Shown here piece by piece: positions 13,329-19,052 of a DNA stretch of 20,127 nt. The notes under the pieces are model-generated. The model saw nothing but the letters and a program-made list of their open reading frames with translations. It was not told the origin of the DNA and made no database searches. The stretch covers positions 1-20,127 of the forward strand of contig DASTBT010000146.1 in the NCBI GenBank assembly GCA_035711865.1, in the 5' to 3' direction. This DNA comes from JAOUEA01 sp035711865. Its GTDB lineage: Bacteria > Actinomycetota > UBA4738 > HRBIN12. Made by a program: the position numbers and the translations under genes. Numbering within the stretch: position 1 is the first letter of the stretch; every line of letters starts with the position of its first letter.

Positions 13329-13901
13329 GTGCAGGCTCGCAACGACGGACCACTCCTCCCGAAAGAGGAACAGCAACTGATGGAAGGGCTCCTCGCCGGC
13401 GACGACGATGCCGTCCGTGCGCTCTACGCGCGGTACGGCCGGCCGATCTACTCGCTCGGCTACCGCCTGCTCGGAACGCGCGAGTCCGCCGAGGAGCTCA
13501 CCCAGGACGTCTTCCTCACGGCGTGGCGCAAGGCCGCGCGTTTCGATCCGACCCGTGGCCGACTGTCGACGTGGCTGATGACGATCGCCCACAATCTGGC
13601 GGTCGACAGGCTTCGCCGGGAGACCGGCGTCTCGCGCCCCACCCTCGTGCTCGTCGACGAGGTGCCCGACGCCCCGGGACTCGACGAGGAAGCCGTGCTG
13701 GTCGAGCGCGACGCCGCGATCCGTGCGCTGTCGTCGCTCACCGAGGCGGAACGGCGCCTGGTGGGGCGTGCGTACTTCCGCGGCATGACCGCCCGCGAGA
13801 TCGCCGAGACCGACGGCATTCCGTTGGGAACGGTCAAGACGCGACTGCGCTCGGCGATGATCAAGGTCCGCAAGGCGAACGAAGGTAAGGAGCTCCTGTG
13901 A
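13329..13901 (+). CDS. ECF-family RNA polymerase sigma factor (SigK-like pair)
   Basis: This 190-residue sigma factor starts at GTG 13329, chosen because AAGGA lies 7 nt upstream; the frame is open to a GTG at 13281 without a ribosome site. Region 2 is AVRALYARYGRPIYSLGYRL, then SAEELTQDVFLTAWRKAARF and GRLSTWLMTIAHNLAVDRLRR. Region 4 is IRALSSLTEAERRLVGRAYF, then TAREIAETDGIPLGTVKTRLRSAMIKVRK. It resembles the RpoE/SigK type that partners with zinc-binding membrane anti-sigma factors. Its TGA overlaps the anti-sigma GTG by 3 nt (GTGA), with AAGGAG just before. It is divergent from nfeD-SPFH; control of that operon is plausible, but no shared promoter motif is visible. Confidence 0.92.
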   Translation: MQARNDGPLLPKEEQQLMEGLLAGDDDAVRALYARYGRPIYSLGYRLLGTRESAEELTQDVFLTAWRKAARFDPTRGRLSTWLMTIAHNLAVDRLRRETGVSRPTLVLVDEVPDAPGLDEEAVLVERDAAIRALSSLTEAERRLVGRAYFRGMTAREIAETDGIPLGTVKTRLRSAMIKVRKANEGKELL

Positions 13902-14701
13902 CCTGCGTCGCGGTGCGCGATCGCCTGACGGAGCGTGTCTTGGGGGGTCTGTCGGCGCGCGACGCCACCGCGGTCGACCGCCACCTCGCGTGGTGTGCGG
14001 CGTGCCGGAAGGAAGCCGGCGAGCTGGAACGCGCATCGGCGACCCTCGCGTTCGCCGTCGCGCCCAGCGATCTGCCCGAGGCGCTGGAAGGTGGCGTCGT
14101 CGATGCCGTTCGCCGGGCGGCGGCGCCTCGCGGCCGGGGGCATGTGTCCGGCGCTCGTCGGAGCCGCCTCACGCTCGTCGCCGCTCTCGCCGCGATGCTC
14201 GCGGTGCTCGGCACCGGATGGGGTGCCGTGATGGCGAACCGCGCGGCCCACTCGGATCTGGCCGCCCAGCGTGAGGTCGCCCGCACGCAGAGCGCGCTCG
14301 AGCGTTTCCAAGGGCTCGTCCGCTCGCTCGAGTTCGGCGACCCCGAGAACGAGGTGCTCCTCGGCTCGTTGAACCCGGCGAAGATCGGGGGAGGGGGCGG
14401 CAGCGCGCTCACCCTCGTGTCACCCACGATCGCCGATATGGCGATCGTGCTCGTGGAAGGCATGCCCGTCGAGCTCCGCGAGCATCTGCCGCTCACCGTG
14501 CGGCTGCGAGGGCCTGAGGGTGCGTTGTTGGTCGGTCGCATCGACGGCGACGGCCTCGACGACAGCGGCGCGGGCACGGTGACCCGGGAGTTCGGCGACC
14601 TCACCGGTTACGACACCGTGATCGTGCGCGACATCGGTGGCCGCGTCGTGCTGCGCGGTTCGATGCAGACGCGCGCGACGGTCACGAGCCCGAGCCCGTA
14701 G
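13898..14701 (+). CDS. ZAS-type membrane anti-sigma factor (RskA-like)
   Basis: This 267-residue protein starts at GTG 13898, coupled to the sigma gene. The N-terminus carries the zinc-binding anti-sigma signature: Cys3, then His29-x3-Cys33-x2-Cys36 (DRHLAWCAACR). One membrane helix follows at about 91-112 (LTLVAALAAMLAVLGTGWGAVM), then a short coiled coil (118-142). The outer domain (about 170-258: ALTLVSPTIADMAIVLVEGM, LPLTVRLRGPEGALLVGRID, YDTVIVRDIGGRVVLRG) resembles the RskA beta-sandwich. The glycine run GGGGG (164-168) is a flexible linker. The protein should hold the sigma factor at the membrane until regulated proteolysis or zinc/redox change releases it. The signal is unknown. Confidence 0.9.
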   Translation: MTCVAVRDRLTERVLGGLSARDATAVDRHLAWCAACRKEAGELERASATLAFAVAPSDLPEALEGGVVDAVRRAAAPRGRGHVSGARRSRLTLVAALAAMLAVLGTGWGAVMANRAAHSDLAAQREVARTQSALERFQGLVRSLEFGDPENEVLLGSLNPAKIGGGGGSALTLVSPTIADMAIVLVEGMPVELREHLPLTVRLRGPEGALLVGRIDGDGLDDSGAGTVTREFGDLTGYDTVIVRDIGGRVVLRGSMQTRATVTSPSP

Positions 14702-14735
14702 GCATCGGCCCCCGCACGACGGTGTGCCGGGACCG

Positions 14736-14741
14736 TATCCT
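14736..14741 (+). promoter_or_regulatory. Candidate -10 box (TATCCT) of a leaderless oxidoreductase transcript
   Basis: TATCCT, then 6 nt (TCCCGC), then ATG at 14748. The spacing puts the transcription start on the start codon, and no Shine-Dalgarno is seen. It also decides the start: the frame is open upstream to 14637, but that part overlaps the anti-sigma gene. Confidence 0.55.
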
Positions 14742-14747
14742 TCCCGC

Positions 14748-16001
14748 ATGCGTTTCGGCTTGACCCTGCCCCACTACGGATTCTCACTCCCCGGGGGGGA
14801 GCCGATCACGTTCGAAGCGGTGGCCGACAGTGCACGGCGTGCCGAACGCCTCGGGTTCGATTCCGTATGGATCTCCGACCACTTCTTCTACTCGTTCGGC
14901 CGGTACGGCGCCGATCCCGTCCCGATCGCGGCGATCGAACCGTTGACGGCGATCGCTGGGCTCGCCTCGCTCACGGAACGGATCCGATTGGGCACGCTCG
15001 TGCTCGGCGCGCCGTTCCGACACCCCTCGATCGTGGCGAAGATGGCGACGACGATCGATGCGATCGCGGGGGGTCGCCTCGACCTCGGCGTCGGGGCCGG
15101 CTGGCTCGAACAGGAATTCGAAGCCTTCGGATACCGATTCGGTTCGATCGGCGAACGGTTCGAGATCCTCGAGGAGACCCTGCAGGTCCTGCAGGGTCTC
15201 TTCGCGGACGAACCCACCTCGTTCGACGGGCCGACCGTGCGGCTCCGCGATGCACGGTCGTTGCCGGCCTCGGTGCAGCCACGCATCCCCGTGTGGGTGG
15301 GAGGCAAAGGCGGTCCAAACGTGCTGCGTTTGGCCGCCCGCTACGCGGACGGATGGAACGGCGCCTGGCGCTGGACGCCCGAGACCTACGGCGAACGGGC
15401 GGCGGCGGCTCGACGGGCGTGTGAACGTGCGGGGCGTGACCCGGCGACGTTCCGTCTATCGGCGGGGCTCTACACCCTGTTGGGGGAGGACGACCGGACG
15501 TTCGGGGCGACGTTCGCGCGCGGCGCCGCCTCGATGCCCGGCGACGCGTTGCGCGGGGAGACCGAGGAGACCTGGCGGGCGGACACCTTGTCGGGCACGC
15601 CCGAACAGGCGATCGAGCGCGTGCGAGCGTTCGAGGAGCTCGGCGTGGAAGAGATCGTGGTCGCGCCCTGGGTGCTGCCGTTCTCGGAGCCGGAGCCCGA
15701 GATCGTCGAGCTGTTCGTCGAGCGTGTTCTTCCGGCGTTCCGGGCAGACCGACGAGACACGCCCGAACCCGCGCCCGATGCCCTCGGAGCCGCCGTCGCG
15801 GTGCTGCGAGAGGCCGATGAGCCCCTGCACTGGACGGTGATCCAGGACCGAGCGCTGCGAGCCGGCCACCTCGACCCGTTCACGACGCCCAACGTGCGGA
15901 AGGATCTGCTCGCCGCGCTGCGTCACGGTGTGCGCGACGGGGCGCTGGTCGCGGTCGACCGAGGCGTCTACAGGCTGGCCGCGAGTCCCGACGACGGATG
16001 A
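14748..16001 (+). CDS. LLM-class F420/flavin-dependent oxidoreductase fused to a HARE-HTH-like winged helix
   Basis: This 417-residue protein has two parts. Residues 1-332 are a luciferase-like monooxygenase barrel: MRFGLTLPHYGF, AERLGFDSVWISDHFF, ERIRLGTLVLGAPFRHPSIV, AIAGGRLDLGVGAGWLEQEF, PRIPVWVGGKGG and a final EELGVEEIVVAPWV strand. In Actinomycetota this class usually uses coenzyme F420. After an acidic, proline-rich linker (333-345) comes an extra domain of about 70 residues (346-412: ALGAAVAVLREADEPLHWTV, IQDRALRAGHL, NVRKDLLAALRHGVRDGALV, AVDRGVYRLAAS). Its pattern (a helix ending in PLHW, an I-x3-AL helix, a wing ending GVYRLA) matches the HARE-HTH winged helix. The frame is continuous, so the fusion is real at sequence level. 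The substrate is unknown. It is convergent with the next gene, 13 nt apart. Confidence 0.85.
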   Translation: MRFGLTLPHYGFSLPGGEPITFEAVADSARRAERLGFDSVWISDHFFYSFGRYGADPVPIAAIEPLTAIAGLASLTERIRLGTLVLGAPFRHPSIVAKMATTIDAIAGGRLDLGVGAGWLEQEFEAFGYRFGSIGERFEILEETLQVLQGLFADEPTSFDGPTVRLRDARSLPASVQPRIPVWVGGKGGPNVLRLAARYADGWNGAWRWTPETYGERAAAARRACERAGRDPATFRLSAGLYTLLGEDDRTFGATFARGAASMPGDALRGETEETWRADTLSGTPEQAIERVRAFEELGVEEIVVAPWVLPFSEPEPEIVELFVERVLPAFRADRRDTPEPAPDALGAAVAVLREADEPLHWTVIQDRALRAGHLDPFTTPNVRKDLLAALRHGVRDGALVAVDRGVYRLAASPDDG

Positions 16002-16014
16002 CGGGAAGGCGTCC

Positions 16015-16278
16015 TTAGCCGTTCTGTGACTTCGGCGGGCGTCCGCGTCGTCTGCCGGTCGCCGTGCGCTTCGCGGTGCGCTTCTTGGCACCTGCGGGCG
16101 ATTTCGCCACGGCGCCCTTGCGCCGTCCGGGCCTGGGCTTCCGGGCACCCGCGACGAGCTCGGCGACGTGCGCGGAGCACATGTCCTTCACGAAGTTGCC
16201 ACGTGACGCTTTGATCGTGACGGTCTCGGCGGCCGGTCTGCCGCAGACGTCACACACGAGGATCGTTTTCTCCGCCAT
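16015..16278 (-). CDS. Small zinc-ribbon protein with basic AT-hook tail
   Basis: This 87-residue protein starts at ATG 16278 with a good ribosome site (AGGAAAGGA). The N-terminal half has metal-ligand spacing Cys9-x2-Cys12 (LVCDVCGRP) and Cys34-x2-His37 (DMCSAHV), a treble-clef or zinc-ribbon-like knuckle. The C-terminal half (46-84) is almost all Lys, Arg, Ala, Gly and Pro, and ends in RRRGRPPKSQ, which contains the AT-hook core GRP. This combination suggests a nucleic-acid-binding or nucleoid-associated protein of the kind found in Actinomycetota. No specific function is recognised. It lies downstream of glpX on the same strand and may have its own promoter. Confidence 0.75.
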   Translation of the reverse strand: MAEKTILVCDVCGRPAAETVTIKASRGNFVKDMCSAHVAELVAGARKPRPGRRKGAVAKSPAGAKKRTAKRTATGRRRGRPPKSQNG

Positions 16279-16327
16279 GGCCTGATCCTTTCCTCATCGG
16301 TCGGGTCGGTCCGCGTGAATGCGGTTC

Positions 16328-16333
16328 AGGATA
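16328..16333 (-). promoter_or_regulatory. Candidate -10 box (TATCCT) for the zinc-ribbon gene
   Basis: On the minus strand TATCCT lies 49 nt before ATG 16278, in the 105-nt gap after glpX. It predicts a leader of about 43 nt that includes the ribosome site. The hexamer is identical to the one before the oxidoreductase gene. Confidence 0.4.
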
Positions 16334-16383
16334 CGCATCGATCGCGCACGGTGCATCCCGCGCCGCAGCTCGTGGACAGGTCG

Positions 16384-17376
16384 CTACGGCCGGTAGGCGA
16401 TCGTCGAGAATCGCTCGAGTTTCTCGAAGCGATGCTCTGCCTCCACCCACCGCACCGTTCCCGAACGCGACCTCATGACCATGGAGTGTGTCGTCGCGCC
16501 GTCCGGCCAATACCGCACGCCTCGCAGGAGCGAACCATCGGTGATCCCGGTGGCCGCGAAGAACACGTCGTCGCCGCTCACGAGGTCATCGGTCGTCAAG
16601 ACGGCCTCGAGTTCGAAGCCGGCGTCGAGCAGCGCGTCGCGCTCACGCTCGTCCCGGGGGTAGAGGCGCCCCTGTATCGCCCCGCCCAGGCACTTCATGG
16701 CGGCCGCGGCGATCACCCCCTCGGGCGTGCCTCCGATGCCGAGCAGCAGGTCGACACCGGTCCTTGGTGAGGCGGCGGAGATCGCGCCGGCCACGTCGCC
16801 GTCGGTGATCAGGAAGACGCGCGCACCCACGCTCCGCACGGCGGCGATCATGGCTTCGTGCCGGGGACGATCGAGGATCGTGACGCTCACGTCCTCGGGC
16901 TTGACCCCCTTCGCCTTCGCCACGAGGCGAACGTTCTCCTCGGGCGGCGCCGTCACGTCGATCGCGCCGGCGGCCTCGGCGCCTGTCGCGATCTTCTCCA
17001 TGTAGACGGCGGCGCCCGGGAAGAACATCGTTCCGCGTTCGGCGAGCGCGATCACCGAGACCGCGTTCGGTTGGCCGACGGAGGTCAGCCGGGTGCCGTC
17101 GATCGGGTCGACGGCCACGTCGGCTCCGGGGCCCTCGCCGTTGCCCACCTGCTCGCCGTTGTAGAGCATCGGCGCCTCGTCCTTCTCACCCTCGCCGATC
17201 ACGACCTCGCCGCGCATGGAGACGGTGTCGACCATCAACCGCATCGCATCGACGGCCGCCGCGTCGGCCGCGTTCTTGTCACCGTGGCCGATCCATCGCC
17301 CGGCGGCGAGACCGGCAGCTTCGGTCACCCGGACGAGCTCCATCGCCAGGTTCCGGTCCGGACGCGTATCGCTCAC
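16384..17376 (-). CDS. glpX: Class II fructose-1,6-bisphosphatase (GlpX)
   Basis: This 330-residue cytoplasmic enzyme hydrolyses fructose 1,6-bisphosphate to fructose 6-phosphate in gluconeogenesis. Clear family marks are RNLAMELVRVTEAAGLAAGR near the N-terminus, GEVVIGEGEKDEAPMLYNGE (metal and substrate site), AVDPIDGTRL (the Li-sensitive phosphatase DPIDGT signature), MFFPGAAVYMEKI, LLGIGGTPEGVIAAAAMKCLGG, and the C-terminal FFAATGITDGSLLRGV. The length is close to the E. coli enzyme (336). The GTG start at 17376 has AGGAGG 4 nt upstream. A TAGGAT -10 candidate (17433-17428) lies at the end of the preceding gene, giving a leader of about 45 nt that can form alternative hairpins. GlpX is the usual sole or main fructose bisphosphatase in Actinomycetota. 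Confidence 0.97.
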   Translation of the reverse strand: MSDTRPDRNLAMELVRVTEAAGLAAGRWIGHGDKNAADAAAVDAMRLMVDTVSMRGEVVIGEGEKDEAPMLYNGEQVGNGEGPGADVAVDPIDGTRLTSVGQPNAVSVIALAERGTMFFPGAAVYMEKIATGAEAAGAIDVTAPPEENVRLVAKAKGVKPEDVSVTILDRPRHEAMIAAVRSVGARVFLITDGDVAGAISAASPRTGVDLLLGIGGTPEGVIAAAAMKCLGGAIQGRLYPRDERERDALLDAGFELEAVLTTDDLVSGDDVFFAATGITDGSLLRGVRYWPDGATTHSMVMRSRSGTVRWVEAEHRFEKLERFSTIAYRP

Positions 17377-17397
17377 GGCGCCTCCTCACATCGGCCC

Positions 17398-17425
17398 GGC
17401 GCTCGGTGGGCGCCGGAGAGCGCCC
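17398..17425 (-). other. Two mutually exclusive hairpins between the epimerase gene and glpX
   Basis: GGGCGC (17408-17413) pairs with GCGCCC (17420-17425), starting right after the epimerase stop codon. GGCGC (17398-17402) pairs with GCGCC (17410-17414), sharing bases with the first stem. Another GGCGCC sits between the Shine-Dalgarno and the start codon of glpX. They could form a terminator for the upstream operon or a leader switch for glpX, or reflect GC-rich composition. Confidence 0.4.
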
Positions 17426-18421
17426 TCATCCTATCGGTGCCGGGCCGAGGCCCCGCTGCGCGTACCACTCCAAGGTGCGGTGGATCGTGTCTTCCACCGG
17501 GGTGTACCTCAGGCCGAGCTCGCGTTCGGCGTGCGACGCGTCGAAACGATGCCCGTGCAGCAGGGTTCGCACGGTCTCGGGGCAGATGCCCCGTCTCCGG
17601 CCGCTCACGCCGGTCAAGGTGGCGAGCAGCACACCGCCCGCAGGGGCGAGAGCCCGCGGGGCGAACCAGACGCGTCCCGGCCTTCCCGACGCGGCTCGCA
17701 GCATCTCCACGGCGGTGCGAACGTCGAACGAAGCACCACTCACGAGGTAGCGATGACCGGGGACCCCTCCACGCTCGGCGAGCAGGTGCGCCGCGGTGCA
17801 GTCGTCGACGTCGACCACGGACAACCAGGTGTTCACGAGCACCGGGAGCCTGCCGTTGACGAGCTCGAGGATCAGCCGTGCCGACCCCTCGACCCGTCCG
17901 GGCCCCTGCACCGACGACGGATTCACGCTCACGACCGACACGCGCAGCCGCTCGGCCAGCGTGAGCACGTTCCGCTCCCCGAGGAACTTCGATCGTTCGT
18001 AATTCGAGAGGAAGCTCCCGCGATGCGGCGTGTCCTCACGGCCGATCTGGCCCCGCCGCTCGCCGATGGTCGCCGCCGACGAGGTGTGCACCACTCGAGC
18101 CACCTTGGCGGCAGCGGCGGCACGGACCACGGCGCACGCTCCGTCGACGTTGACGCGCAGCATGGGTCCGGGGTCCCGCGCGCACATGGCGTTGACACCG
18201 GCCGTGTGGAAGACGGTGGCGCATCCGCGCATGCCGCGGAGCAAGGCGCCGTGGTCGGATAGGTCGCCGCGGACCACCTGCGCGCCGAGGGCGGCCAACG
18301 TCTCCGCGCCTTCGTCGGACCGGGCCAGCGCCCGTACCGCGCGCCCGTGGGCGATCAACCGGCGTAGCACCGCTCCGCCCACGAACCCCGTACCCCCTGT
18401 CAGGAAGACGGGGCCGCTCAC
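17426..18421 (-). CDS. NAD(P)-dependent epimerase/dehydratase, HpnA-like (extended SDR)
   Basis: This 331-residue extended short-chain dehydrogenase has the Rossmann motif FLTGGTGFVGG (6-16) and the catalytic YxxxK as Tyr141-Lys145 (NYERSKFLGE), with the upstream SS of VVHTSSAATIG. Segments such as VVRGDLSDHGALLRGMRGC, VNPSSVQGPGR, LILELVNGRLPVLVNTWLSV and VDVDDCTAAHL follow the pattern of the hopanoid-associated sugar epimerase HpnA and of dihydroflavonol-reductase-like proteins. No other hopanoid gene is in the window, so I do not assign that role. The GTG start at 18421 lies 3 nt after the pgsA stop, suggesting coupling. Sugar-nucleotide or lipid modification is plausible beside a phospholipid gene, but this is inference. 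Confidence 0.85.
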   Translation of the reverse strand: MSGPVFLTGGTGFVGGAVLRRLIAHGRAVRALARSDEGAETLAALGAQVVRGDLSDHGALLRGMRGCATVFHTAGVNAMCARDPGPMLRVNVDGACAVVRAAAAAKVARVVHTSSAATIGERRGQIGREDTPHRGSFLSNYERSKFLGERNVLTLAERLRVSVVSVNPSSVQGPGRVEGSARLILELVNGRLPVLVNTWLSVVDVDDCTAAHLLAERGGVPGHRYLVSGASFDVRTAVEMLRAASGRPGRVWFAPRALAPAGGVLLATLTGVSGRRRGICPETVRTLLHGHRFDASHAERELGLRYTPVEDTIHRTLEWYAQRGLGPAPIG

Positions 18422-18424
18422 CGG

Positions 18425-19015
18425 TCAGCGATCCGACGCCGTTCGATCGCGGTCCGACAGGACCCGCAGGAAGCGTGCGAGGTACTGCACGGCGGAGATG
18501 ATCGTCACCACCGCTGCGACGGCCATGAGCCACTGGTCGAGGTACCAATCGTCGATCCGAACGTCGGGTCGCCAGATCGCGAACGTGATCGCCACGAATT
18601 GGATCGTCGCCTTCCACTTCCCCCACATCGTCGGCGTGACCACGATGCCGTCGGATGCGGAGACGGCTCCGCGGAGGCCCATGATCAGCAGTTCACGGCC
18701 GACGATCACGAACGCGACCCACGGGGAGGCGCGGTCGACGGCGACGAGGGCCAGGAGCACGCCCGAGACCAGCAGCTTGTCGGCGGCGGTGTCGAGGAAG
18801 CTTCCGAACGTCGACGTCTGCTTCCAGCGGCGTGCGAGGCGCCCGTCGAAGAAGTCGGTGGCCGCCGCGAACCCGAAGAGCAGTGCGGCTGTCGGCTCGA
18901 CCCACGGCGCGGGATCCCGTGCGAGCACCATCGCCATGACGACGGGCGTCAACGCGATGCGCAGGTACGTGATGAACGCCAGGAACGCGGCGGCTCGCTC
19001 GTCGGGAGTGCTCAT
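18425..19015 (-). CDS. pgsA: CDP-alcohol phosphatidyltransferase, PgsA-type
   Basis: This 196-residue membrane enzyme most likely makes phosphatidylglycerol phosphate from CDP-diacylglycerol and glycerol 3-phosphate. The CDP-alcohol phosphotransferase signature is complete: D57-G58-x2-A61-R62-x8-G71-x3-D75-x3-D79 (from DGRLARRW to DTAADK). About five to six membrane helices are visible. The N-terminal ITYLRIALTPVVMAMVL and the DKLLVSGVLLALV helix after the motif fit PgsA better than phosphatidylinositol or cardiolipin synthases, though related enzymes cannot be excluded. ATG 19015 has no clear ribosome site; a TACGAT box 14 nt upstream would give a leader of only about 8 nt. It lies 37 nt after ptsI and is coupled to the epimerase gene. 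Confidence 0.9.
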   Translation of the reverse strand: MSTPDERAAAFLAFITYLRIALTPVVMAMVLARDPAPWVEPTAALLFGFAAATDFFDGRLARRWKQTSTFGSFLDTAADKLLVSGVLLALVAVDRASPWVAFVIVGRELLIMGLRGAVSASDGIVVTPTMWGKWKATIQFVAITFAIWRPDVRIDDWYLDQWLMAVAAVVTIISAVQYLARFLRVLSDRDRTASDR

Positions 19016-19029
19016 GGGCTCGTGAGCGA

Positions 19030-19035
19030 ATCGTA
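19030..19035 (-). promoter_or_regulatory. Candidate -10 box (TACGAT) for pgsA
   Basis: TACGAT on the minus strand lies 14 nt before the pgsA ATG, in the 37-nt gap after ptsI. It would allow pgsA-epimerase expression independent of ptsI. Confidence 0.35.
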
Positions 19036-19052
19036 CCGGCTGCGCCGATCGC

